Positions 25,309 through 34,277 of a DNA stretch of 64,000 nucleotides are shown here, one piece after another. A program made the position numbers and the translations under genes. The stretch is from Glutamicibacter creatinolyticus (GTDB lineage Bacteria > Actinomycetota > Actinomycetes > Actinomycetales > Micrococcaceae): assembly GCF_006094275.1 (NCBI RefSeq), contig NZ_CP034412.1, positions 2,914,001-2,978,000 on the forward strand, given 5' to 3'. The notes beneath the pieces are model-generated. The model was given only the letters and a program-made list of their open reading frames with translations. It was not told the DNA's origin and ran no database searches. Each line of letters starts with the position of its first letter. Within the stretch, counting starts at the first letter, position 1.

Positions 25309-26685
25309 ATGGACAGCATCAAGAATCTGGTAATTTTTGGCGCCACCGGCGATCTGGCATCCCGTCTGCTCCTCCCGGGCCTGGGCACCTTGCTGCGTGC
25401 CGACCCCGAGTGCCGGGTCACCGTCATCGGCGCCGACCGCAACGATGACGGCACCTGGAAGCAAACGGTGCAGCAGGCCTTTGACACTGTGGACAGCCAC
25501 GGTCCCGCCGCCGAGCACACGCTGAACACCACCCGCTTCATCACCTGTGACGCCACCAGCGCGCAGGATCTGCAGTCCCTGCTTGATGGCCTGGAGGAAC
25601 CGGCCTGCCTCTACTTTGCCCTGCCGCCCCAGGTGACCATGAAGTCCCTGGAGGTGCTGGACGGACTGCAGCTGCCCGAATCCCTGGTGCTGGCCCTGGA
25701 AAAGCCCATCGGCCACGACCTGGAGTCCGCCCGCAAGCTGAACCAGCTGGTGGCGCGGCTGGTTCCCGAGAAGCAGACGTTCCGGGTGGATCACTTCCTG
25801 AACCTGCCCGCGGTGCATTCCTTCGCCGGGCTGCGCTTCGCCAACCGGCTGCTGGAGCCGCTGCTGAGCCGGGAGCATGTGCAGTCCATCGAAATCACCT
25901 ACGACGAGACGCTCGGGCTGGAGGGGCGCGCCGGGTTCTACGACTCCAGCGGTGCGTTCCGCGACATGATCCAGTCCCACCTGCTGCAGGTGATGTCCCT
26001 GGTGATGATGGAGCCACCGGCCCGCATTGACCATGTGGAGCTTCCGGCGCTGACCGCGCACGTGCTGCGCTCGGCCCGGTTGTGGGGCAAGGACCCGGCG
26101 TCCTCGGTGGTGCGCGGGCGGTACACGGCCGGCAGCGTGGGCGGCAAGGACCTTCCCGACTACGTGTCCGAACAGGGGGTGGACCCGGTAAAGAACACCG
26201 AAACCTTCGCCCAGGTGACCCTGGAAGTGGACAGCTGGCGCTGGAACGGTGTGCCGGTGACCCTGCGTTCGGGCAAGGCCATTGGCAAGCCGCGCAAGGA
26301 AATCACCATCAATTTCCGCCGCCCGCCCCACGAGTACCCACAGTTCCCCCACGACGGCCGGGTGCCGCCGAATGTGATGCGCCTGCGTCTGGACACCGGC
26401 CAACTGGAGTTCGAGATGAACGTGGGCGGCCCCTTCGCCGTGCAGGGCATGGAGCGGGTGACTTTCCAGACCGACACCTCGGCCCCCAGGCTTTCGGCGT
26501 ACGGCAACGTGCTCAAGGGCATCCTGAGCGCCGATGCCACCTTCAGCGTGCGCGGGGACGCCTCCGAACAGGGCTGGAGGATTCTGGCGGACATCCAGAA
26601 GCTCTTCGATGACGGTTCGGTTCCGATGAGCGACTACGCCGCGGGCAGCCCAGGCCCCACGATCCCGCCGCTAAGCAGCAAATAA
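25309..26685 (+). CDS. zwf: Glucose-6-phosphate dehydrogenase family protein
   Basis: 458 aa from ATG 25309; GTG 25300 is possible. The NADP motif GATGDLASRLL opens the protein, EKPIGHDLESA is the conserved second block, and RVDHFLNLPAVHSFAGLRFANRLLEPLLS corresponds to the active site RIDHYLGKE. The histidine is kept but the lysine that binds substrate phosphate is replaced (LNLPAV). C-terminal blocks FRDMIQSHLLQVMSLVMMEPP and PVTLRSGKAI are normal. It may be a paralogue with altered substrate rather than the housekeeping enzyme; no gnd, opcA or tal lies beside it. Confidence 0.82.
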   Translation: MDSIKNLVIFGATGDLASRLLLPGLGTLLRADPECRVTVIGADRNDDGTWKQTVQQAFDTVDSHGPAAEHTLNTTRFITCDATSAQDLQSLLDGLEEPACLYFALPPQVTMKSLEVLDGLQLPESLVLALEKPIGHDLESARKLNQLVARLVPEKQTFRVDHFLNLPAVHSFAGLRFANRLLEPLLSREHVQSIEITYDETLGLEGRAGFYDSSGAFRDMIQSHLLQVMSLVMMEPPARIDHVELPALTAHVLRSARLWGKDPASSVVRGRYTAGSVGGKDLPDYVSEQGVDPVKNTETFAQVTLEVDSWRWNGVPVTLRSGKAIGKPRKEITINFRRPPHEYPQFPHDGRVPPNVMRLRLDTGQLEFEMNVGGPFAVQGMERVTFQTDTSAPRLSAYGNVLKGILSADATFSVRGDASEQGWRILADIQKLFDDGSVPMSDYAAGSPGPTIPPLSSK

Positions 26686-26700
26686 GACAGCACATGCATG

Positions 26701-26739
26701 ACGGCGGATCCAGTTCGCCTCAGGATTTGGATCCGCCGT
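26701..26739. terminator. Bidirectional terminator between the G6PDH-like and ureohydrolase genes
   Basis: 26701-26712 is the exact reverse complement of 26728-26739 (12 bp). It lies between two convergent genes. Confidence 0.75.
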
Positions 26740-26759
26740 TATGAGTGCGAGTAGTCTGG

Positions 26760-27755
26760 CTACTGCACCACTTGGCTCAGCGCGGTATTGCTTGCAATCT
26801 GTGCACTCATGGACTTGGTCATGAGGCTCATCATGTCGAAGACCACGGTTGCTGCAGCCAAGGACGTAACATCTGCATGATCATACGCGGGAGCAACTTC
26901 GACAACGTCGGCCCCAACTATATTGATGCCGTCAAGTCCTCGCAGTAGACGAAGAAGTTCCCTCGAGTGCAGCCCACCCATCTCTGGAGTACCAGTGCCT
27001 GGGGCGAATGCAGGATCCAGCACATCAATGTCAACAGAAAGATATACCGGGGTGTCCCCCAAGCGTTGACGGACTCGTTCAATCGCCGATTCAACGCCGA
27101 TACTGTCTATATCTGTGGCCCGGATGATTTGGAATCCGAATTCGTGATCCCTCAAAAAATCATCCTGATCATAAACCGGACCGCGAATGCCGATGTGCAT
27201 CGACTTATCCTCCAGCAACAGCCCTTCTTCGAAGGCCCGACGGAACATGGTTCCGTGGGTGATCGGCTCTTCGAAGTAGGTATCCCAGGTATCCAAATGC
27301 GCGTCAAAATGCAGCAGCGCCACCGGCCCGTGTACTTCGGATACTGCCCGAAGCATTGGCAATGCGATCGTATGATCACCACCTATAGCAATTACGCGTT
27401 TGGCCGCATCGAGCAAAGGCCTCACCTGTGACTGGATCTGCGACACTGCCTTGCCGATATTGTAGGGCGTGCACGCTACGTCGCCCGCGTCTACGACCTG
27501 CATTTCCCTCACGGGTGTGACATCAAGTTCAACGTGGTACCCCGGACGAAGTAGACGTGATGCTTCACGCACGGCTGATGGGCCGAACCGCGCGCCTGGA
27601 CGGAAGGACGTCCCTGTATCAAAAGGAACCCCCAGGATGGCGATGTCGTAATCCGGCACCTGACCGATTTGTGGGAGCCGGGCGAAAGTACCCAGACCGG
27701 CATACCGTGGAACTTCAGTTGCTTCTACAGGTCCCACCGGAACATGCGTGCTCAT
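26760..27755 (-). CDS. Agmatinase / guanidinobutyrase-like ureohydrolase
   Basis: Arginase-superfamily enzymes hydrolyse a guanidino group to urea with a binuclear manganese centre. 331 aa; ATG 27755 is preceded by AAGGAG. Metal ligands: GGDHTIALP, HFDAHLDTWD and SVDIDVLDPAFAPGTGTPE, all complete. THGTMFRRAFEEGLL is the agmatinase-type specificity loop. Product would be putrescine from agmatine or GABA from 4-guanidinobutyrate. It follows an MFS transporter in the same direction, 46 bases downstream, and GC content is lower than that of flanking genes. Both candidate products could reach succinate through the gabD enzymes elsewhere in the window. Confidence 0.9.
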   Translation of the reverse strand: MSTHVPVGPVEATEVPRYAGLGTFARLPQIGQVPDYDIAILGVPFDTGTSFRPGARFGPSAVREASRLLRPGYHVELDVTPVREMQVVDAGDVACTPYNIGKAVSQIQSQVRPLLDAAKRVIAIGGDHTIALPMLRAVSEVHGPVALLHFDAHLDTWDTYFEEPITHGTMFRRAFEEGLLLEDKSMHIGIRGPVYDQDDFLRDHEFGFQIIRATDIDSIGVESAIERVRQRLGDTPVYLSVDIDVLDPAFAPGTGTPEMGGLHSRELLRLLRGLDGINIVGADVVEVAPAYDHADVTSLAAATVVFDMMSLMTKSMSAQIASNTALSQVVQ

Positions 27756-27801
27756 GTAGAGATCTCCTTGTCGTATCTGTTGGGCGTTTGTTGTTGGGGT
27801 T

Positions 27802-29190
27802 TCAAAGTTCTGCCGACTTAGCCGGCACGACTTGCTGGTTGGTTTCGGAATGAGAGCTCGTGTAGCCGGTCGTTTCACTCAATGAGCGGTTTGCCGTTTC
27901 AGGCGCCAAGAACAGAGTTCCTAGGAAGCCTACGAGCGAGACCAGTGCACCGATCAGCAGTGCCCCGGCAGCCCCGAAGGTGATAATTGCTAATGGCATT
28001 AGGTAAGTGCTCACAGCCGAGCCAATACGGCTTATGGCCGTCCCGAACCCGACTGCCGTGGCACGAATTTCCGTTGGAAATAGTTCGTTGGGGTATACCA
28101 CCTCGAGAAAGCTGGAAGCGCCAGAGGCCAGAGCGAAAATGGCCAATGCTGTGAACAGTACGTTCGCAGTTACGCCGGGTATAAACACCGGGGCACCTAG
28201 AGCGAGCACAATGATGGCGAATGTCCACAACAGCAGCTTGCGTCTCCCGATCTTCTCCACGAGCCACAGACCTGGGATCCCACCGATAACGAATAAGAGC
28301 GAAATCAACAAGGATCCGCCATAGAGGTTCGCATCACCAGTCAGTCCGAATGAAGTTAAAAGTTCTGGCGCAAAGGTGTAAACGGCGAAAAGTGGGATCA
28401 CCTGAGCCGTCCAGAAGATCGCTACGAACAGCGTGCGCTTGAAGAACTTCCTGTTGAAGATGTCCGTAAAACGAGCCGTGATTGAAGTTTCCGCGCTATT
28501 TTCGCCAAGCGATTCGATGTCATAAGCCGGCCCAAAAACCTTCTTGATGACGTCTCGTGCCTCGTTTACTTTTCCCCGAGACAGGAGCCAACGGGGAGAC
28601 TCAGGCGTACCCAGCCGACATAGAAGCGTGATAATGGCGAAGATAGCCGGACTGGCCAACATGTACCGCCACGCTTCTGGGCCTACGTCTTTGAGAAGGA
28701 AACCAACCGCGAAGGCGGCAGCAGCTCCGACTGCCCATACGACAAAGGTCGCACCGAGCAGCCTGCCCCGAACCTTCCGAGGAAGAAACTCCGTCAGGAG
28801 AGAAGTGGCAATTGGGTAATCAGCACCGATTGCCACACCCAGCAAGAACCGCCAAAGCACCAATTGCCATATGTCCGTCGAAAATGCGCTGAGAATAGAA
28901 AAAGCGGCTAGCGCAATAAGGTCCAAAATGTACATCGTGTGACGGCCGACCTTGTCGGTCACCCAGCCGAAGATGCCGCCTCCAAAGAAGATGCCGATAA
29001 GGCTCGCTGCGCCGACCAAGCCAATCTCTGCAGGCTTGAGTCCTAACGCCGGTGTCATGGTGATAAAGGCAAGACCAATGATCGACAAAGCGTAGCCGTC
29101 AATGAATGGACCGCCCGAGGAGAACACCGTGAGTTTTACATGGAACTTGCTCAACGGTGCGTCATCGATGAGATTCGTACCTGTGCTCAT
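27802..29190 (-). CDS. MFS transporter (sugar porter/metabolite symporter type)
   Basis: 462 aa from ATG 29190 with 12 predicted membrane segments. Motif A: GWVTDKVGRHTMYI; after helix 6 PESPRWLLSRGKVNEA, the signature of the sugar porter branch; second-half repeat VEKIGRRKLLLW; PNELFPTEIRATAVGFG. It is the first gene of an apparent two-gene operon with the ureohydrolase and is divergent from a PucR-type regulator, so it probably imports the guanidino compound rather than a sugar. Codon use is less GC-biased than in the surrounding genes. Confidence 0.9.
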   Translation of the reverse strand: MSTGTNLIDDAPLSKFHVKLTVFSSGGPFIDGYALSIIGLAFITMTPALGLKPAEIGLVGAASLIGIFFGGGIFGWVTDKVGRHTMYILDLIALAAFSILSAFSTDIWQLVLWRFLLGVAIGADYPIATSLLTEFLPRKVRGRLLGATFVVWAVGAAAAFAVGFLLKDVGPEAWRYMLASPAIFAIITLLCRLGTPESPRWLLSRGKVNEARDVIKKVFGPAYDIESLGENSAETSITARFTDIFNRKFFKRTLFVAIFWTAQVIPLFAVYTFAPELLTSFGLTGDANLYGGSLLISLLFVIGGIPGLWLVEKIGRRKLLLWTFAIIVLALGAPVFIPGVTANVLFTALAIFALASGASSFLEVVYPNELFPTEIRATAVGFGTAISRIGSAVSTYLMPLAIITFGAAGALLIGALVSLVGFLGTLFLAPETANRSLSETTGYTSSHSETNQQVVPAKSAEL

Positions 29191-29251
29191 CGCGATACCT
29201 GCCTTAATGAGGGAAACCAAGGGAAGTGATGAACTTGCACCTCCACTATGA

Positions 29252-29265
29252 GTGAGCTAGATCAC
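29252..29265. promoter_or_regulatory. Crp/GlxR-like site
   Basis: GTGAGCTAGATCAC, a GTGA-N6-TCAC palindrome in the divergent region between the transporter and the PucR-type gene. The reverse complement shares 13 bases with the site at 49250-49263. Confidence 0.6.
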
Positions 29266-29304
29266 GACACTCAATAGACATATGTGTACAATCGCATCGC
29301 CTAG

Positions 29305-29318
29305 ATATACCGGTGTAT
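29305..29318. promoter_or_regulatory. Candidate operator palindrome of the PucR-type regulator
   Basis: ATATACCGGTGTAT is symmetrical around ACCGGT except for one pair. It lies 41 bases before the regulator start in the divergent promoter region. Confidence 0.4.
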
Positions 29319-29358
29319 GAAATGACCATTGCGACCAGGAGATCCACGAGGAACCAAA

Positions 29359-30876
29359 ATGCCAATGACTGTTCGAGAGCTCTTAGATGAACCCCATTTG
29401 GGTCTGCGCTTAATTGCTGGCGAAGCAGGAGTAGAACAACCGATTACCTGGTCTCACACGTCTGATCTGCCGAATTTGTGGGAATGGGTATCCGAGGGAG
29501 TACTGCTGTTGACAAATGGGCTTTCGATTCCAGAATCAGCTGAAGGGCAAGTGACTCTAGCAGAGCGGCTGGTTTCATCGGGGGCCGTGGGATTGGCTGT
29601 CGGCGACGAAATGCACGCCCCGAAATTCACCGAGGCCTTCTTGAATGCATGCAGCGAACTTCCACTGCCCCTACTCGCCGTTCCTTACCCGCTTCCTTTT
29701 ATTGCCATCTCTCGCTCAATCGCCGAAGCCTTGCTAATCGAAGAATCACGCCGAATTAAGCAAACGGCGCGGCTTTACGACATTCTGCGTCGCTCGAGTA
29801 CACCCGGCAACGCGTGGGACATCTTGTTGCACGATCTTTCTACTGAACTGGGTTCCTACCTATTTGTCATCGACGACTATTGTTTGCATCCGTGGAACCA
29901 TACGGACCCGATACCGGATGCGACAACCCAAATTGGCATCCTTCGCGCCCGTCAGGAAGCTGGTACAACATCGCGTCACTTTCATTGGACTAAGCACGAC
30001 GGGCGCTCGATCCTCCTGATGGACATCCCTACACACGCCAACGCCTTGCTCGCAGTGGCTCCCCACTCCGAGCATCCCCATCCTGACGGAGTCGTACTGC
30101 TGCATGCAGCCACAATTATTGGGCTTGCCATGTCACAACAAGCTCTCTACATCACAGAAAATCAACGGACCGCTGAAACCTTGTTCTCACAAGTAGTCCT
30201 TGGTGGAAGTTCTGAAACAATTGGTTCCCGCTACGGTTTAGTGAGCGATGACATCCGGGTTGTCTGCTACCAACCTCCCGCTGAAGGCGCCCCCGGTGAT
30301 TACGCTCAACGCCTGCGTCGCCACGGGGTTCCGACAATCGCTACCGTTCTTCACGGAACTGCGTATCTACTAGTTGCCGCCGATAGCTCTCTTGCAACCA
30401 TCAGACATATTTTAGGCCCTGAAGCTGTAGGCGGAATCAGTTCAAGTATGGATAAATTTCAAATATCGCGTGCGGTACTTGAGGCACGCTGGGCATGCGG
30501 TAAAGCAAAGCAAGAATCAGCGGGACTTCTTCAATATTCCGAAGACGAATCATGGCTGGGTTTCGCCAGCCTTCAAGAAGGCGAACAATTGGTATCCCGG
30601 ATGCTCGCGCCACTTCTTGAATACGACCAGCGCACAGGATCGGACCTGACCGGCACGTTGAGACTGTACCTACGCCTACAACGCTCGGCGCAAAGAGTTG
30701 CCACGACAACTTTTACCCACCGACAGACAGTGATTTCACGTCTAAAAAAGATTGGAAACCTCATCGATTCAGATCTATCTGAAACCCATGTTCTTGCGGT
30801 GCTATGGCTAGCTCTGCAGTTTCACGACGCGTTGTCCCCGGCGCAGGGGAATGCGCCGGGGCAATTCAGCGAATAG
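29359..30876 (+). CDS. PucR family transcriptional regulator
   Basis: 505 aa from ATG 29359, preceded by GAGGA. The N-terminal PucR domain (MTVRELLDEPHLGLRLIAGEAGVEQPITWSHTSDLP) senses purine- or amine-like ligands; the C-terminal helix-turn-helix (TLRLYLRLQRSAQRVATTTFTHRQTVISRLKKIG) is the PucR/CdaR type. Regulators of this family control allantoin, proline and polyamine use. Divergent position makes it the likely regulator of the transporter-ureohydrolase pair. Lower GC like those genes. Confidence 0.9.
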   Translation: MPMTVRELLDEPHLGLRLIAGEAGVEQPITWSHTSDLPNLWEWVSEGVLLLTNGLSIPESAEGQVTLAERLVSSGAVGLAVGDEMHAPKFTEAFLNACSELPLPLLAVPYPLPFIAISRSIAEALLIEESRRIKQTARLYDILRRSSTPGNAWDILLHDLSTELGSYLFVIDDYCLHPWNHTDPIPDATTQIGILRARQEAGTTSRHFHWTKHDGRSILLMDIPTHANALLAVAPHSEHPHPDGVVLLHAATIIGLAMSQQALYITENQRTAETLFSQVVLGGSSETIGSRYGLVSDDIRVVCYQPPAEGAPGDYAQRLRRHGVPTIATVLHGTAYLLVAADSSLATIRHILGPEAVGGISSSMDKFQISRAVLEARWACGKAKQESAGLLQYSEDESWLGFASLQEGEQLVSRMLAPLLEYDQRTGSDLTGTLRLYLRLQRSAQRVATTTFTHRQTVISRLKKIGNLIDSDLSETHVLAVLWLALQFHDALSPAQGNAPGQFSE

Positions 30877-32208
30877 CTATTTCCCCGTGTATTCGAAGTG
30901 CCAGGCCTCGGCGTAGGGGTTCTTGGAACCATCCGACCGGTACTCCTCCAGGTTCTTGCGGTGGGTCCAGTTGTACTTGTGGGAGTTGGCTTTCAGCCAC
31001 TTGTAGTACTTGCCGCGGAAGGAGTAGTCGTAGGTTTCGGGCACATCGATGGCAAGGCCCCAACCGTGGTTTGAGGTTCCGGGCTTCGCCGCAATGTAGG
31101 AACCCAGCTCGGCGTAGAGGTATTTCTGGGTATCCAGCGTCCGGTAGGCCAGGTCGATGTCCAGGTTCTTCCCGAACTGCTTCTTGAAGGCGGTGTTCAG
31201 CCGGGTCAGGTCCTTCACGGCCGGTGCGGCGATGAGGGTTTTCTCCTTGTCCCACGGCACTGCGGCCAGCATGGAGCTGGAAACCTTGCCGTTGGACTGT
31301 CTGAGCACCTGGGCGCGGGTGTATCCCTTCGAATTGGTGGTGCCCGCGTTGCTGCTGCGCTTCAGGTCGCTGGCCTTCATCCAGCCGTTCAGCCCCTGGG
31401 TGCGCACGAAGTACCAGCCGGCCACCTGCCCGCCTTCCTTCTCCCACTTCAGGTCCCGGTAGACGATGGAGTTCTTTGGAATATCCCCCACCCTCCGGGT
31501 CCCGCCGACGGCGGCATAGAGGTCGGTGCCGTTGGCCTTGGTGAAATACCGGTCGCTCAGCCCGGCCCGGTTGGTGGTGTAGTCGCCGGTATCGACCTGG
31601 CATCCCTTGGAGCAGGTCTTGACGTACTTGTTCGACACCCAGCCGGTCTTGTTCTTGTAGCTGATCTTGTACCAGCCGTTTGCGGCCCGTTCGGTCGCCT
31701 TGGCGACACTGTTCTTCGGCAGGGTACCCACTGAGGCGTGCCCGGTGCTGCTGCCCTTGCGGATATTCACGTTCGCGCTCGCCGTCACCCACAGTTTCAC
31801 CGTGCTGGTGCCCTTGGGGGCCGGCTGCTTGGGCGCGGTGCTCGCTGCGACCGTGGTGTACTTGTTCGAGATCCAGCCCGTCTTGCCCGCATAGCTGACC
31901 TTGTACCAGCCGTTGGAGGCGGTCGCCGAAACGTTGACCGTCTTGCCCTTGGGAATGGTTCGGACCACCTTGTGCTTGGTGCTTGAACCGGCGCGCAGGT
32001 TCAGGTTGGCGGTGGTCGTGACCTTGGTGACGACCTTCTTGGCCGCGGCCGGGGCGGCAGCCAGGTGCGGTGTGGAGAGCGCCGGAACACCGGAGGCCGG
32101 GGCGGTGAAGCCGGCCGCCGCGGTGGCGGCGGTGGCGCCGCCGGCAAGGGCAACCGCCAGGGCGCCGGCGCTCAGGGCGCGCAGTACGCGCGTACGGGGA
32201 ACAGGCAT
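30877..32208 (-). CDS. Secreted SH3-domain M15 (VanY-like) D-Ala-D-Ala carboxypeptidase
   Basis: 443 aa from ATG 32208. Signal peptide: RTRVLRALSAGALAVALAGGATAATAAAG (about residues 5-33). Two clear bacterial SH3 domains (ANLNLRAGSSTKH to GKTGWISNKY, then ANVNIRKGSSTGH to NKTGWVSNKY) and a third SH3-like segment ending GLNGWMKASDL precede the peptidase. Zinc motifs of M15 are complete: SNHGWGLAID and EAWHFEY. It would trim peptidoglycan stem peptides at the cell surface. Stands alone, tail to tail with the PucR-type gene. Confidence 0.9.
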   Translation of the reverse strand: MPVPRTRVLRALSAGALAVALAGGATAATAAAGFTAPASGVPALSTPHLAAAPAAAKKVVTKVTTTANLNLRAGSSTKHKVVRTIPKGKTVNVSATASNGWYKVSYAGKTGWISNKYTTVAASTAPKQPAPKGTSTVKLWVTASANVNIRKGSSTGHASVGTLPKNSVAKATERAANGWYKISYKNKTGWVSNKYVKTCSKGCQVDTGDYTTNRAGLSDRYFTKANGTDLYAAVGGTRRVGDIPKNSIVYRDLKWEKEGGQVAGWYFVRTQGLNGWMKASDLKRSSNAGTTNSKGYTRAQVLRQSNGKVSSSMLAAVPWDKEKTLIAAPAVKDLTRLNTAFKKQFGKNLDIDLAYRTLDTQKYLYAELGSYIAAKPGTSNHGWGLAIDVPETYDYSFRGKYYKWLKANSHKYNWTHRKNLEEYRSDGSKNPYAEAWHFEYTGK

Positions 32209-32392
32209 GGGGTGGGCCTTTCGTGGACACGAGGATGATAAAGCGACATGGTGCGCAGGCGAAGGCAGCACCCTCGGGGAACATGTTCTGTTTGAACAGT
32301 AGTGTCCCCTGTCCCAAAAGGTGAATTGCATCCAGTCATTTCAGAGTCTGCGCCCGTTTCCCGCACGCCCCCTGGCAGACTCCGGACAGTGC

Positions 32393-32431
32393 AAAGGGGC
32401 GCAAACACCCTGGTGGTGTCCGCGCCCCTTT
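32393..32431. terminator. Terminator downstream of the LLM oxidoreductase
   Basis: AAAGGGGCGC at 32393-32402 pairs with 32422-32431; an inner ACACC/GGTGT stem extends it. It lies 20 bases after the LLM stop on the minus strand. Confidence 0.65.
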
Positions 32432-32451
32432 ATTCCGCCGCTAACCCGCGA

Positions 32452-33495
32452 CTACTTCTTTTCCAGCAGCCGCTGGACGCGGGGCTTCACCTCGGTGGCC
32501 AGCAGCTCGATGGATTCGAGCAGCTGCTCCTGTGGGATGCCGCCGACGTCCATCTGCAGGAAGTGCCGCATGTGGCCCAGGTAACCGTGCAGGTGCACGA
32601 TGCGTTCGGCCACTTCGTCCGGGTCACCGACGTAGTAGGCGCCCGGTGCCTCGGCCTGGATGTCGTAGGCCCGCTTGTCCGGAGCCGGCCAGCCGCGCAG
32701 GCGCCCCATTTCCAGGTTCAGGTTGTACCAGCCCGGGTAGAAGCGCTCCAACGCCTCCTTCTTGGTCGGGGCGATCAGGCCCATGGCCGCCACGGAGACC
32801 TTCAGGGTTTCCGGTGCGTGCCCGGAGGCGGCACCGGCCTTGCGGTACAGGTCCGCCAACGGGGCGAAGCGGTGCGGTGCCCCGCCGATGATGGCGTAGG
32901 ACACCGGCAGGCCCAGCTGGCCGGCGCGGGCCGAGGAGCTCGCGTTGCCGCCGGTCGCCAGCCAGATCGGCAGCTTGCCTTGGGCCGGACGCGGCACCAC
33001 GGCCAGGTCGTTCAGGGCCGGGCGCTTGTTCCCGGACCAGGTGACCTCCGGTGCCTGCGAATCATTGATGGTCATCAGCAGATCCAGCTTGTTGGCGTAG
33101 AGCTCGTCATACTCCTCCAGGTCATAGCCGAACAGCGGGAAGGTTTCCACCGAGGAGCCGCGGCCCGCGGTGATCTCCACACGGCCGCCGCCGGAGATGA
33201 TGTCAGCGGTGGCGAACTGCTGGTAGATCCGCACCGGGTCATCGGTGCTGATGATGCTCGCCGCGCTGCCGAGCTTGATCTGCTCGGTGGCTGCGGCGGC
33301 CGCCGCGATGATGGCTCCGGGCGAGGAGGCCGGCATGCTGGTGGTGTGGTGCTCCCCCACCCCGAAGTAGTCCAGCCCGCTGCGGTCGGCCAACTTGATG
33401 GCCTCGAACAGGTTGGTGATGGCTTCCGAGGTGCTGCGCAGTGAATCGTCAGCGTTGCGCTGGGTGTCGCCGAAGCTGTAGGCGCCGAGTTCCAT
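32452..33495 (-). CDS. LLM class flavin-dependent oxidoreductase
   Basis: Luciferase-like monooxygenase (347 aa) using FMN or F420. Family marks: DYFGVGEHHTTSMPASSPG, ISTDDPVRIYQQFATADIISGGGRVEITAGRGS, and LPIWLATGGNASS. It lies downstream of a small F420-reductase-like gene on the same strand, 39 bases apart, and both are divergent from a MarR regulator. This suggests reductase-monooxygenase cooperation and induction by a small aromatic or electrophilic compound; the substrate is not evident. Confidence 0.9.
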   Translation of the reverse strand: MELGAYSFGDTQRNADDSLRSTSEAITNLFEAIKLADRSGLDYFGVGEHHTTSMPASSPGAIIAAAAAATEQIKLGSAASIISTDDPVRIYQQFATADIISGGGRVEITAGRGSSVETFPLFGYDLEEYDELYANKLDLLMTINDSQAPEVTWSGNKRPALNDLAVVPRPAQGKLPIWLATGGNASSSARAGQLGLPVSYAIIGGAPHRFAPLADLYRKAGAASGHAPETLKVSVAAMGLIAPTKKEALERFYPGWYNLNLEMGRLRGWPAPDKRAYDIQAEAPGAYYVGDPDEVAERIVHLHGYLGHMRHFLQMDVGGIPQEQLLESIELLATEVKPRVQRLLEKK

Positions 33496-33534
33496 GTCGT
33501 AGGTTCCTTGTCTTGGTGGGTAGCGGTGATGTGG

Positions 33535-34197
33535 TTAGCGGGAGACGCGGGCAGCGTTGAGCTGCTCTTCCATTTCCGCCGCGGTGAAGCGTCCATTGAA
33601 GATCGGCGTTCCGGGTTCGAACAGCCGCCCGGAGCGCAGGTCCCCGGCGATCACCGGGGCGAAGCCGACGCTGCTGATGAACTCGGCGACCTCCTGGACG
33701 GCCCGGGGGTCATCCCCGGCCAGGGCCAGGGCGCGGGCCTCGCCGTCCCCGGCTCCCCCGGCTTCCGGCTCCATGTCGTGGTAGCCGATGTGGTTGAAGG
33801 ACTTCACCAGGTTGGCTCCGGCCAGGTGCTGGGCGATGACCTCGCTGGAGGACTGGGTGGGGTCCTCGAATTCGGCGATCTCCCCGTCGGTGCCCGACCA
33901 GTAGTTCATGACGTCAATGACGGTCTTGTCCTGCAGCAGCGCCGGGTCCACGGTGCGGTACTTGTGCAGGGGCACGGCGACCACGATCATTTCCGCGTCG
34001 GCCAGGTCGCTGGCATTGACGGCCTCAGCGCCCGGGGTGACGATGTCCACGATCAGGCTGATCTCGCTGGCGGGCTTGGAGGTCGCGATCTTGACCCGGT
34101 AGCCGGCGTCCAGGGCCAGGCGGGCCACGGCGGTGCCGACCCGGCCGGCACCCAGAATCCCCACGGTCTTCTGGTCGCGCTGCTGAACTGAATCCAT
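33535..34197 (-). CDS. NADPH-dependent F420 reductase-like NAD(P)-binding protein
   Basis: 220 aa from ATG 34197. The Rossmann motif is GILGAGRVGTAVARLAL; the conserved downstream part TVIDVMNYW and LAGANLVKSFNHIGYHDME corresponds to the nucleotide and flavin-binding parts of F420H2:NADP oxidoreductases. Members of this family also act as general NAD(P)H reductases. With the LLM gene it would supply reduced F420 or a similar reductant. The start lies 80 bases from the MarR gene. Confidence 0.85.
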   Translation of the reverse strand: MDSVQQRDQKTVGILGAGRVGTAVARLALDAGYRVKIATSKPASEISLIVDIVTPGAEAVNASDLADAEMIVVAVPLHKYRTVDPALLQDKTVIDVMNYWSGTDGEIAEFEDPTQSSSEVIAQHLAGANLVKSFNHIGYHDMEPEAGGAGDGEARALALAGDDPRAVQEVAEFISSVGFAPVIAGDLRSGRLFEPGTPIFNGRFTAAEMEEQLNAARVSR

Positions 34198-34215
34198 CTG
34201 ACACACCCTTCAATT

Positions 34216-34250
34216 ATGTTGTAGTACAGACTATATTGATTACAGAACAT
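34216..34250. promoter_or_regulatory. Operator-like inverted repeats in the MarR/reductase promoter region
   Basis: TGTAGTACA at 34220-34228 is a hyphenated palindrome, nested in an outer ATGTT/AACAT repeat (34216-34220 and 34246-34250). The size fits a MarR dimer site covering both divergent promoters. Confidence 0.45.
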
Positions 34251-34277
34251 CTATGCAAGCGCATATATTCCGATAGA

